Positions 1-6,570 of a stretch of 13,148 nt of DNA are shown here, piece after piece. Within the stretch, counting starts at the first letter, position 1, and every line of letters starts with the position of its first letter. The position numbers were made by a program, and so were the translations under genes. Where the stretch lies: assembly GCA_002503215.1 (NCBI GenBank), contig DARG01000015.1, forward strand, positions 1 through 13,148, in the 5' to 3' direction. A model generated the notes under the pieces. That model searched no databases. It was not told where the DNA came from and saw only the letters and a list, made by a program, of their open reading frames with translations. Source of the stretch: Candidatus Parvarchaeota archaeon UBA446 (GTDB lineage Archaea; Nanobdellota; Nanobdellia; Parvarchaeales; Parvarchaeaceae).

Positions 1-15
1 AGCCATAGAGAAAAG

Positions 16-23
16 TTTAAATA
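16..23 (+). promoter_or_regulatory. TATA box (leaderless promoter) for the 40-codon ORF
   Basis: The motif TTTAAATATTC begins at 16, preceded by a purine-rich stretch resembling a BRE. The identical 11-base motif sits at 6540-6550 before the gene starting at 6571. The spacing to ATG is 29 bases here and 31 there, as expected for archaeal leaderless transcripts. Confidence 0.45.
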
Positions 24-44
24 TTCTCTTCTTCATATTTTAGA

Positions 45-167
45 ATGCAAGGTCTAGTGAATGTAGCGAGTAATGTTAAACAGGGCTTACTCGTACTTAT
101 GCTTTCATGGGCCGAATCATTTAATCACCCTGTATCTTCTTATAAAATTATTATAAAGACAAGGTAA
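45..167 (+). CDS. possible small leaderless protein, 40 aa, unknown function
   Basis: An ATG at 45 opens 40 sense codons ending at TAA 165-167. I do not recognise the product. It starts MQGLVNVAS, has a short hydrophobic stretch around residues 15-23 (LLVLMLSWA) and a basic tail ending KIIIKTR. Support comes from position: the TATA box at 16-23 places transcription start almost exactly on this ATG, and a perfect 10-bp stem followed by TTTT begins 3 bases after the stop. Against it, the length is near what chance allows, and an internal inverted repeat (67-73 with 87-93) plus a second pairing (80-85 with 128-133) would also fit a structured non-coding RNA from the same promoter. A small gene of some kind is likely; its protein nature is uncertain. 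Confidence 0.35.
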   Translation: MQGLVNVASNVKQGLLVLMLSWAESFNHPVSSYKIIIKTR

Positions 168-170
168 TCT

Positions 171-219
171 GCCCAAACGTTTTTGCGGGTTTCTGAAAAA
201 TAACTTCATACGTTTGGGC
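171..219 (+). terminator. stem-loop with T-run, possible terminator
   Basis: GCCCAAACGT (171-180) and ACGTTTGGGC (210-219) form a perfect 10-bp stem with a 29-base loop, followed at once by TTTTAATT. It lies just after the 40-codon ORF. Archaea terminate mainly on T-rich tracts, so a role as an RNA-stabilising hairpin or part of a small RNA is also possible. A TATA-like TATAAAAT at 141-148 lies about 26 bases upstream of the stem. Confidence 0.45.
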
Positions 220-279
220 TTTTAATTCAAAATAAAAATATTTTTGTTTTTACTCTAAATTATCAAAATAAATAAAAAA

Positions 280-561
280 ATGGAAGAAATTGAAGTTGCG
301 TTTGTAAAGGATAGGAAAGTAACCGAGAAGAAAGGTTTTAAGGCTTTTTCGGATCGTTTGAGGTTTGAAACAGTAAACTTGGAACTTTTTATATGTACGG
401 TTTTAGCCAGCGTTTTGGAAAGCTTTGCAGAAAATAAGCTTACATTTACAGTAAGCGGTCTGTCATTTTTCATGCTTTCTATATTCGTAAACATCCTACT
501 TATAGAGGCAGTCTTCCGTTTCATGAAGGTGGTTAAAAATGGGAAAATTGGAAAATCTTGA
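280..561 (+). CDS. hypothetical protein with C-terminal membrane segment, 93 aa
   Basis: I do not recognise this protein. The first 30 residues are charged (MEEIEVAFVKDRKVTEKKG). Two hydrophobic stretches follow, a weaker one near residues 34-50 and a stronger one near 60-82 (SFFMLSIFVNILLIEAVF), then a short basic tail, so it is probably membrane-anchored. The ATG at 280 is preceded by an A-rich leader and a TATA-like CTAAATTA at about 253-260, a spacing of some 23 bases that suits a leaderless start. The end overlaps the next gene (ATG 539) by 23 bases in another frame, as in a tight operon with translational coupling. The opposite strand also carries an open frame here, so coding confidence is moderate. 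Confidence 0.5.
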   Translation: MEEIEVAFVKDRKVTEKKGFKAFSDRLRFETVNLELFICTVLASVLESFAENKLTFTVSGLSFFMLSIFVNILLIEAVFRFMKVVKNGKIGKS

Positions 562-1000
562 GGAAGAGTTAGGAGCAGAGAATTCTTTAAACGAAAGAGT
601 CAAGCTGGCTTTTGAAAGTATTCCAAGTGAAGTATGGATGCCTTTAAAAGGAGAGCCAAAAACTTTCAATGTAAATGTGGTTAAAAAGAATAGTTTGGAC
701 ACTAAATTAGTTATAAGGTACGAAATAGTGGATAATCTACCTCAGCAATATAAACTGGAAAATTCCGATGTAAAGTATAAACTTTACAAAGAAGTCTATC
801 AGCGCTTTTTTGAAGTAGATGGAGAATATATTATGTTCTTGGCTAGAAAAACAAAGGATTCTTACCAGAACGTGGCTAGAATAAATTATTATAAAAAATC
901 CGTGTCTTTTGACCGTAACATAGTGAAATCAATTAGCTCTGAACAGCTGAGAAGGTTCGCATACGCAACAAACATGTGTTTATCAACTTCTATCACATAA
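539..1000 (+). CDS. hypothetical protein, 153 aa
   Basis: Not recognised. The composition is that of a soluble alpha/beta protein: an acidic N-terminal helix (residues 1-25), a mixed middle with IPSEVWMPLKGEP near 28-40, strands around 43-65, and a Tyr/Lys-rich second half with several aromatic residues. There is no signal peptide, membrane segment or familiar catalytic motif. The ATG at 539 lies inside the last codons of the preceding gene, a 23-base overlap, and no separate promoter is visible. The two therefore look like an operon, and this protein may act with the membrane protein encoded upstream. The next gene begins about 60 bases after the stop with its own TATA box, so it is probably transcribed separately. 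Confidence 0.6.
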   Translation: MGKLENLEEELGAENSLNERVKLAFESIPSEVWMPLKGEPKTFNVNVVKKNSLDTKLVIRYEIVDNLPQQYKLENSDVKYKLYKEVYQRFFEVDGEYIMFLARKTKDSYQNVARINYYKKSVSFDRNIVKSISSEQLRRFAYATNMCLSTSIT

Positions 1001-1060
1001 CCTGCTTAATAGCAAATTACAGATTAATGATAAATACTATAAATGATTTCAGGTTACTGT

Positions 1061-3052
1061 ATGGTAAAATCTCTTAAAAATAATCATAAAAAAGAAAAGT
1101 ACATTGGGTTTTCAACAACCTACATGGATACATCAAAAGATCCTTTTGAGGATTTTTATAATTATGCCACTGGAAAATGGAGGGCAACCCACCCAGTTCC
1201 AAAAGAAGAAGGCAGATACGACTCATTCATACAGCTTTCATCTGAAAATTTTAAGATTCTTAAGAAGATAGCCGAAAGGTATGCAAATGGTAAGACAGTA
1301 ACCGACAACGAGAAAAAAATCGCAGATTTTTTTAATTCGTTTCTAAATACAAAGATATTAAATGCTAGAAAGTTTTCTCCCATAGAACCTATAATAAATG
1401 AGATAGATTCCGTGTCTGATTTTAACGGTATAAAGAAGATGATGATTAAGCTATCAAAATATTATGCTATATCAACTTTCTTTGATGTATTCGTAGCAGA
1501 AGATAAGAAAAACAGCGATATATATTCATTCTATTTTGGGCAAGGAGGGTTGTCATTGCCAAATAGAGATTATTACCTAAAAAAAGAACATGCTAGTATC
1601 CTCGATGAATTTAAGCTTTACATAAAGAAAATAGTAAAACTTTACGGCATTAGTGAAAAAGAGGCTTCTTTTTATTCTGATTCTGTAATTAGTATAGAAA
1701 GTTACATAGCATCGATTAGTAGGAGCGAAGTAGAACTTAGAGACGAAATTAAAAATTACAATAGGTTTACATTAAACAATATAAATAAGAGATATCAAAA
1801 CATAGATCTTTATAATTTTTATTTTGGATTGAGCAATAAAAAAGTTCCATTCGTTGTTATCGGACAGCCAGAATATTTTGATAAAATGAATGCTTCGATT
1901 AAAAAATTCAAATTAGAAGAAATGAAAATTTATATGAAGTGTAGGGTTCTACAGCATGCACTTCCTTTACTTCACGACGCCGCGTCAAACGAGTATTTTA
2001 ATTTTTTCGGTAAAAAATTAATGGGAATGAAGAAGCAGGAACCAAGGTGGAAAAGGGCAATCAGACTGATAAATTCTAACGTAGGAGAAGCATTAGGAGA
2101 GATTTATGTAAAAGAAAATTTTACTCCAGAAGCAAGAAAAAAGGCAGAAGAATTAGTTGATGACATAAAGAGCATATTCCTTCAAAGGCTTAAGGAAGTT
2201 AGTTGGATGAGCGAAGTCACAAAGAAAAGAGCTTTAAAGAAATTTTCAAAGCTTTCAGTAAAGATAGGTCATCCTAAGAAATTTAGAGATTATAGCTCAT
2301 TTAAGACAGATAAAAACGAACTGTTTGAAAACGTAGTAAAAGCCGTTCAGTTTGAAATCAAAAGACAGATAAATAGGATAGGTAAGAAAGTGGATAAAGA
2401 AGAATGGCTAATGACTCCTTCAATGGTGAATGCGTATTATAATCCAAGTGGAAATGAATTGGCATTCCCTGCAGGTATTTTGCAACCTCCTTTCTTTGAT
2501 GCCAATATGGATGCCGCCGTTAATTATGGAGGTATAGGTGGAGTGATAGGACATGAGATAACTCACGGCTATGATGATCAAGGTAGACTTTACGATGAGA
2601 ACGGTAAAATGAGAGAATGGTGGTTGCCAAAGGATGCTAAGAGATTCGATTCACTTGCAAAGAAAGTCTCCGATTTTTACAGCACTATGGAAATATTACC
2701 AGGTTTAAAGGTCAATGGAAAATTGACTTTGGGCGAAAACATAGCAGATTTAGGAGGAATAGGTATAGCTTATGATGCTCTGCAGAGGTATCTATCAAGG
2801 AATCCTTTGGAGAGGAAGATTATAGACGGTTTCACAGCAGAACAGAGATTTTTCTTAGCTTGGTCACAGATATGGAAGAGCAATGTTAAGGATGAGACAG
2901 CAAAAATGTTTGCTATGATTGATCCGCATTCACCAGAAAAAATAAGAGGTTTTGTGCCGGCAGTAACACATGTTAAATTTGAGGAAACTTTCAGGGATAA
3001 AAGCAAGCTTGGCAAGATGAAGAAGAATTATCCTAAACTCAACATGTGGTGA
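1061..3052 (+). CDS. M13-family (neprilysin/PepO-type) zinc endopeptidase
   Basis: This is a gluzincin of family M13, which cleaves oligopeptides on the amino side of hydrophobic residues. With the start at 1061 it has 663 residues. The N-terminal family motif DPFEDFYNYATGKW is at 27-40. The substrate-binding NAYYNPSGNELAFPAG starts at residue 457. The zinc site is HEITH (498-502, catalytic E499) with the third ligand E559 in ENIADLGG, where D563 orients the histidine. H623 and R629 fit the usual C-terminal histidine/arginine pair, and the protein ends in NMW where many family members end in C-x-x-W. No signal peptide or anchor is visible, so it is probably cytosolic like lactic-bacterial PepO. 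An ATG at 1043 would lie inside the TATA-like region (1031-1044); 1061 gives leaderless spacing, and 1124 is also possible. The family is certain, the start less so. Confidence 0.93.
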   Translation: MVKSLKNNHKKEKYIGFSTTYMDTSKDPFEDFYNYATGKWRATHPVPKEEGRYDSFIQLSSENFKILKKIAERYANGKTVTDNEKKIADFFNSFLNTKILNARKFSPIEPIINEIDSVSDFNGIKKMMIKLSKYYAISTFFDVFVAEDKKNSDIYSFYFGQGGLSLPNRDYYLKKEHASILDEFKLYIKKIVKLYGISEKEASFYSDSVISIESYIASISRSEVELRDEIKNYNRFTLNNINKRYQNIDLYNFYFGLSNKKVPFVVIGQPEYFDKMNASIKKFKLEEMKIYMKCRVLQHALPLLHDAASNEYFNFFGKKLMGMKKQEPRWKRAIRLINSNVGEALGEIYVKENFTPEARKKAEELVDDIKSIFLQRLKEVSWMSEVTKKRALKKFSKLSVKIGHPKKFRDYSSFKTDKNELFENVVKAVQFEIKRQINRIGKKVDKEEWLMTPSMVNAYYNPSGNELAFPAGILQPPFFDANMDAAVNYGGIGGVIGHEITHGYDDQGRLYDENGKMREWWLPKDAKRFDSLAKKVSDFYSTMEILPGLKVNGKLTLGENIADLGGIGIAYDALQRYLSRNPLERKIIDGFTAEQRFFLAWSQIWKSNVKDETAKMFAMIDPHSPEKIRGFVPAVTHVKFEETFRDKSKLGKMKKNYPKLNMW

Positions 3053-3262
3053 TTTACCTTTTAATGTATCTGCTAAATTACTCATAAAAGATTGCCTTTT
3101 TTGAAGTTTTTTGGGTACAACAAGCGATAATGTTTTCAAAAATTTTTAAATATACAGAATAGACTAAATCTTATTGTAAGTGTCCATAACCCTTATTTAA
3201 TTAAGAAGCCGTATTTTACGCTTTGATTAAAAACGGGAAAAAGAATGACACAGCGGTTAAGT

Positions 3263-3268
3263 AGGTGG
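3263..3268 (+). promoter_or_regulatory. Shine-Dalgarno sequence of the arsenate-reductase-like gene
   Basis: AGGTGG lies 4 bases before ATG 3273 and matches the archaeal anti-SD (CACCTCC). It is the only strong SD at a gene start in the window. The nearest good TATA-like sequence, TTTTTAAATATA around 3143-3154, would give a leader of roughly 100 bases. Confidence 0.6.
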
Positions 3269-3272
3269 ATAA

Positions 3273-3665
3273 ATGTTAATCTTGTTTGTATGCGTTGAGA
3301 ATGCCGGGCGAAGCCAGATTGCAGAAGCCTATGCTAAGAGATTAGGAAGGGATGCTGTCAGTGCAGGAACTATGCCGGCAGAAAAAGTTAATCCTTTGGT
3401 AATTAAAGTTATGAAAGAGGATGGAATTGATATTTCAGCAGCACATCCAAAACTCTTGACCAAAGAAATGATCCTAGCAGCTTCCTTGGTGGTGACTATG
3501 GGCTGTTCTGTTCAGGATGTATGTCCGGCGCCACTGATAAAAGACATGCAAAAGAAAATTATAGAATGGCATATTGAAGACCCAAATGGTAAGTCTATAG
3601 AAAAAATAAGAGAGATAAGAGACACGATAAAAACGAAAGTTAGCGATATTTTAAATAAACAGTGA
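3273..3665 (+). CDS. arsC: low-molecular-weight phosphatase-fold arsenate reductase (ArsC-type)
   Basis: The 130-residue protein has the low-molecular-weight tyrosine phosphatase fold used by thioredoxin-coupled arsenate reductases. The phosphate-binding loop is C7-x5-R13-S14 (CVENAGRSQIAEA) at the first strand, and the general acid is D103 in EDPNGKS, followed by the typical IEKIREIRDTIK helix. C78 and C84 (TMGCSVQDVC) sit where ArsC enzymes carry the cysteine pair that relays the disulfide after arsenate attack, although the spacing is one residue shorter than in plasmid pI258 ArsC. No arsenite pump or ArsR gene is nearby, and archaeal relatives may instead be phosphatases. The start is fixed by the SD at 3263-3268. 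A 17-codon ORF (3245-3298) overlaps the start in another frame. The fold is near certain and the arsenate role likely. Confidence 0.85.
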   Translation: MLILFVCVENAGRSQIAEAYAKRLGRDAVSAGTMPAEKVNPLVIKVMKEDGIDISAAHPKLLTKEMILAASLVVTMGCSVQDVCPAPLIKDMQKKIIEWHIEDPNGKSIEKIREIRDTIKTKVSDILNKQ

Positions 3666-3853
3666 TGTTGAGGAAAAAAGCTCTAGTTTATCATTATAAC
3701 TTAGTATTAAGTTCAATAATTAACAGAATCCATTGCTCTTGCATTGTCTCTTAATAGTTACTATACTGGTGTAGGATTTGCAGGATAGCTTGTATAGTCT
3801 AAATTCTGATGAATTTACTTTTAAGTGTCGTATTTTTTATATAATGTTCTAGT

Positions 3854-4516
3854 TTATCGTCTGTTACCCATCTTCATCGCCAGCTGCGCTAGAGATATAG
3901 AATGCAACCAGACTTTTCCAGGCCCGGTTATCGTTGCGAAGAAGAAACCTTCTCCTTCCATACCGGCCAATAGCATTGTCTTAACTCCACCTACTCTTTT
4001 TATACTATACTGTGCCGTGTCCTCGAAAGCAAGAACGTGGCTGGCTTCTACGTCTATACTTTCTCCTTCTTTGAGCGAGAATTCAATTGGCTGTCCATGG
4101 CAATGAAGAAATACATTTCCATTGCCGGAGAATCTTTCCAAGAAAAGCCCTTCTCCTCCAAGTAACCCAGCCCACGTACCTGCAAACTTCGCAGAATAAG
4201 TGACGGTTGAATCCATACACAAAAAAGAGTTAAACTCTGCTATTATCCCTTTTCCTTGCAAAGGAATATTAATTATCTCCCCCGGTAAGAACCCTGAAAA
4301 TGCTACTACTCCTGGTCCGTCCAACTTAAGAAGAAATACGCTGGAACCTGCCATAGCACGGGACAATGCGGAAAATATACCGCCACTCTGTGTTTCCATT
4401 TTTATGTCTGGTGACTTGAATATCATGTGTCCACCTTCGCACATTATAGATTCTCCTTCGTTAAGTGTGGCCTGTATGTATTGAATCTCTTTTCCTACTT
4501 CCGTGAAATTTACCAT
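3854..4516 (-). CDS. AIM24/TIGR00266-family beta-helical protein
   Basis: The 220-residue protein belongs to the AIM24 family (TIGR00266, PF01987), found in bacteria, archaea and mitochondria, with no established enzymatic activity. The family pattern is seen throughout: ALNEGESIMCEGGHMIFKS-like opening (LNEGESIMCEGGHM near residues 18-31), a glycine-rich SGGIFSALSRAMAGSSVFL block near 44-62, GPGVVAFSGFLPGEII near 67-82, GLLGGEGLFLERFSGNGNVFLHCHG near 117-141, and VGGVKTMLLAGMEGEGFFFATITGPGKVWL near residues 175-204. It is mostly beta strand with no membrane segment. The gene points away from the gene at 4656 and converges on arsC with 188 non-coding bases between. A TATA box lies 26 bases before the ATG, so the message is probably leaderless. 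Its partner and role here are unknown. Confidence 0.88.
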   Translation of the reverse strand: MVNFTEVGKEIQYIQATLNEGESIMCEGGHMIFKSPDIKMETQSGGIFSALSRAMAGSSVFLLKLDGPGVVAFSGFLPGEIINIPLQGKGIIAEFNSFLCMDSTVTYSAKFAGTWAGLLGGEGLFLERFSGNGNVFLHCHGQPIEFSLKEGESIDVEASHVLAFEDTAQYSIKRVGGVKTMLLAGMEGEGFFFATITGPGKVWLHSISLAQLAMKMGNRR

Positions 4517-4537
4517 AAATTATGTATCTTTTTTTGG

Positions 4538-4546
4538 TATATATAT
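4538..4546 (-). promoter_or_regulatory. TATA box of the AIM24-family gene
   Basis: On the minus strand, an AT tract reading ATATATATA is preceded by A-rich sequence and centred about 26 bases before the ATG (4516). Confidence 0.5.
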
Positions 4547-4627
4547 TTTTTAAAATATTATCTAGGAAAACATCATCAGTTGTATTATTAAAAAATATTA
4601 TCTTTTAGCACAAGTTTCTAGACAAGG

Positions 4628-4635
4628 TATAAAAG
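4628..4635 (+). promoter_or_regulatory. TATA box of the gene at 4656
   Basis: TATAAAAG with a preceding AAGG is centred 24-25 bases before ATG 4656, and there is no SD, so the transcript is probably leaderless. Together with 4538-4546 it makes 4517-4655 a divergent promoter region. Confidence 0.6.
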
Positions 4636-4655
4636 AAGCAAAGATTATAATTTAT

Positions 4656-4946
4656 ATGGCAGATATGCGATTCCACTTAGTTGCTCTAGTTAGCAGCTCA
4701 AATCTTAATGAGGTGCGATCCGTTCTTGACAAGCATTTTGCAAAAGGTTCCATTAAAAAAGCAGAAAATGGTCTAGCAGTGGAAGCAGATATGGATGGAC
4801 CAAGTGCAAAAGAATTGAATCGTTCGTTGCTATCAGAACTAAGAAGAGTGGAGAAGAAGACTAGCATAAGATCAGAGTGGACTTCCGAGAACGGTACAAT
4901 ATATAGATTCTTTGATTACGTTCTTAAGAAAACTTTTAAAAAATAG
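4656..4946 (+). CDS. small conserved archaeal protein of unknown function, 96 aa
   Basis: The protein is short, basic and without a membrane segment. The first half is strand/helix (MADMRFHLVALVSSSNLNEV, then a helix to about residue 30) and includes the strand GLAVEADMDGP (43-53). The second half is a highly charged helix, ELNRSLLSELRRVEKKTSIR near 53-72, followed by SEWTSENGTIYRFFDYVLKK. From memory, the pattern LNR-x-LLS-x-LRRVEKKT...RFFDYV recurs in small uncharacterised proteins across archaea, but I cannot put a name to the family. A Pcc1-like (KEOPS subunit) small alpha/beta fold was considered and is not demonstrated. The gene has its own TATA box, and downstream it is followed by 158 bases before the zinc-finger gene. 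Coding status is secure; the function is not known. Confidence 0.75.
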   Translation: MADMRFHLVALVSSSNLNEVRSVLDKHFAKGSIKKAENGLAVEADMDGPSAKELNRSLLSELRRVEKKTSIRSEWTSENGTIYRFFDYVLKKTFKK

Positions 4947-5075
4947 GATTATCCGATTACTGTCGGTTTTTGGAAAACCCCTTAATTATAGAATTAAAGA
5001 TAAAAGAATATTATGAAAAATCTGCCTCATTTCTTGCAGATACTGTTACCCAGCATTTTTATAATCCGAATAAGA

Positions 5076-5083
5076 TATAAAAA
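5076..5083 (+). promoter_or_regulatory. TATA box of the zinc-finger membrane protein gene
   Basis: TATAAAAA is centred about 25 bases before ATG 5105, and no SD is present. This spacing selects 5105 as the start. Confidence 0.55.
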
Positions 5084-5104
5084 AGAAGATAACTCTAGTA
5101 TTAT

Positions 5105-6049
5105 ATGTCAGAACATAAACAAATTGGCAGACAGAGATACCATCATAGATACCATAAATGTCCTGAATACGGCTGCAAGAATTTAACAGAGATAAAATGC
5201 AAATATTGCCAGCAATATTACTGCAAGGATCATGCTTCTCCAAAATTAGTAGGTTCAATAAATTATATTGAAAATATAATTAAGACAAGTGAGCCTGAAA
5301 AATATAAAAAATATATTGAAGACCATATGAGAAGAGATGGGCACCCTTGTGGGGCATATACTGCCTTTTGGAACAAAGAATTTGATAGCAAACATGAAGA
5401 TTCAGCTAATAAATTTATAGCTGCCTTAGATAAGTTAAAACAAACTAAAACTTATAATTATGGGTATCCTGGAACAAACGGTTACACAAAAGAAAAAGCA
5501 TTATTAAGATTTAATCTCCCTAGATACCATGATGGATATAGTAATTATAATAACAGGCACCATCATAGGCCATATCGAAGAGATTTTCACAGAATAAATT
5601 TTCGTAGATCTCTTTCCTTCACATCAATGATTTTTGTTATTTTACTTGTTTTGTTAGTGATAACATATACCATAAACAGTTTTTCATATTTCTGGTTGAT
5701 CGCAGATGTCTTTGCGGTTTTTCTTGCAGTTATCATTGCTTATAGACTTTTTGTTTGGGCGAATAAACTGCCAATTCATTCGGATTTGCATTTGTTTGGA
5801 CTTAGAATTTTAAGTGGTTTTGTAGCTCTTTTCGGATTTTTTGTAATATTTTTTATACCTGGATTAATAATTACTTATTTATACCCGAACCAAGGGTTAG
5901 CTTCTCTTCAGCCGGGATATATTTTACCTCCTTTAGAGATACCTATAACTGTTTTTTCCATTACATTTGGAATTAGTATTGTTTTTTTAGGAGCCTTTAT
6001 GGCGTTTAGATTCATGCGGCATTCTGGCATAATAATTTTTCATAGATAA
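5105..6049 (+). CDS. AN1-like zinc-finger protein with four membrane segments
   Basis: The protein has 314 residues. The N-terminal cytosolic part carries an AN1-like zinc-binding set: C19-x4-C24-x7-C32-x2-C35-x4-C40-x2-H43, and then H80-x-C82 in GHPC. In standard AN1 fingers the last histidine follows about 5 residues after the equivalent of H43; here 36 residues intervene, an inserted helical loop. A His/Tyr/Arg-rich linker (about 115-168) leads to four hydrophobic segments near 171-190, 195-216, 234-260 and 281-303, and a short tail. Archaeal AN1 fingers are often joined to rhomboid proteases, but no rhomboid GxSG/His catalytic pair is visible, so the membrane part is probably not a protease. 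AN1 domains typically bind ubiquitin-like partners or proteins of the stress response; no such role is shown here. A TATA box precedes it and non-coding DNA follows. Confidence 0.8.
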   Translation: MSEHKQIGRQRYHHRYHKCPEYGCKNLTEIKCKYCQQYYCKDHASPKLVGSINYIENIIKTSEPEKYKKYIEDHMRRDGHPCGAYTAFWNKEFDSKHEDSANKFIAALDKLKQTKTYNYGYPGTNGYTKEKALLRFNLPRYHDGYSNYNNRHHHRPYRRDFHRINFRRSLSFTSMIFVILLVLLVITYTINSFSYFWLIADVFAVFLAVIIAYRLFVWANKLPIHSDLHLFGLRILSGFVALFGFFVIFFIPGLIITYLYPNQGLASLQPGYILPPLEIPITVFSITFGISIVFLGAFMAFRFMRHSGIIIFHR

Positions 6050-6371
6050 TGAATACCAAAATTAATTAAAATATCCCTATAGTAATATCTCCAATTTTAA
6101 TACGAGCTACTGTTATGATAATGTTTTTATTACAAATTTTAGAAGACTTAAGGTTAGTTAATTATTTATGTTGTAAAGCAAGTAATGATTTTACTTTAAA
6201 TTGTAAACAAAATAAGTAATATTTATCTGTTTTTTAATTGTTTAATCACTCAATCAAGTGTCCGGTAATTTAAAAAAGTTATTGCTTTTTAAGGAGTATC
6301 CCTAAATATTATTTTTATAGGAGTAAATGACCGTACACTTTTCAGTAAATACCATTATCCCAAAATAAGAA
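6050..6371. other. non-coding stretch with inverted-repeat element
   Basis: About 320 very AT-rich bases between the zinc-finger gene and the tRNA. They contain an 85-base inverted-repeat element (6256-6340) and a 34-codon open frame at 6115-6219 (starting MIMFLLQILED) that lacks a well-placed promoter. No convincing gene is seen. Confidence 0.5.
6256..6340. repeat. 85-bp inverted-repeat element (MITE-like or hairpin)
   Basis: AAGTGTCCGGT (6256-6266) and ACCGTACACTT (6330-6340) are inverted copies with one mismatch. The interior contains a second imperfect palindrome (TTAAAAAAG near 6271-6279 pairing with CTTTTTAA) and two copies of GGAGTA. It lies 31 bases beyond the 3' end of the tRNA gene. 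It could be a non-autonomous transposon remnant or a structured transcript; no target duplication is clear. Confidence 0.3.
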
Positions 6372-6443
6372 TAGCCCCTATCGGATTTGAACCGGTGTTT
6401 ACAGGTCCAGAGCCTGTCGTCCTTGCCGCTAGACTAAGGGGCT
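6372..6443 (-). tRNA. tRNA-Gln (anticodon CUG)
   Basis: The minus strand folds into a full cloverleaf. The acceptor is AGCCCCU paired with AGGGGCU plus discriminator A. The D arm is GUCU/GGAC with loop AGCGGCAA. The anticodon stem ACAGG/CCUGU encloses the loop CUCUGGA, giving anticodon CUG. The T arm is ACCGG-UUCAAAU-CCGAU. CCA is not encoded, so it must be added after transcription. The second T-stem pair is a C-A mismatch. In most archaea this tRNA is charged with glutamate and amidated by GatDE. Confidence 0.93.
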
Positions 6444-6470
6444 ATAATAAACATTAAAGTGTAGAGGTGA

Positions 6471-6478
6471 TATTTAAT
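6471..6478 (-). promoter_or_regulatory. TATA box of tRNA-Gln
   Basis: Minus-strand ATTAAATA is centred about 31 bases before the mature 5' end (6443), leaving a few bases for a trimmed leader. Confidence 0.4.
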
Positions 6479-6539
6479 GCTTACTAGTTTTGAGTGATGC
6501 TACAAATCATTTATTGCAAAAAAGCAGCGCTTTTAAAGG

Positions 6540-6547
6540 TTTAAATA
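6540..6547 (+). promoter_or_regulatory. TATA box of the 6571 gene
   Basis: AAAGG followed by TTTAAATA (BRE-like plus TATA) is centred about 27 bases before ATG 6571. It is the same box as at 16-26. Confidence 0.6.
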
Positions 6548-6570
6548 TTCTTTGACTTCTTTAATAAAAA

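Noticed and set aside
1043..1060. ATG 1043 as start of the M13 peptidase
   Set aside because: It lies within the TATA-like region that would drive the gene; the in-frame ATG 1061 is at the usual distance.
3682..3857. Direct repeat TCTAGTTTATC in the arsC/AIM24 gap
   Set aside because: Two short AT-rich copies with no regular spacing or flanking structure; chance is a sufficient explanation.
4656..4946. KEOPS subunit Pcc1
   Set aside because: Size and position of strands are only loosely compatible, and the LRRVEKKT and RFFDYV segments are not a Pcc1 signature I can confirm.
5013..5186. Open frame from ATG 5013 overlapping the zinc-finger gene
   Set aside because: It overlaps the clear coding start at 5105 in another frame and has no suitable promoter.
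5105..6049. Rhomboid protease assignment for the zinc-finger membrane protein
   Set aside because: Archaeal AN1 fingers are often joined to rhomboids, but the membrane half has no GxSG serine or matching histidine motif and only four segments.
6115..6219. Thirty-four-codon ORF in the non-coding stretch after the zinc-finger gene
   Set aside because: No promoter at the right distance, very AT-rich, and a length expected by chance.
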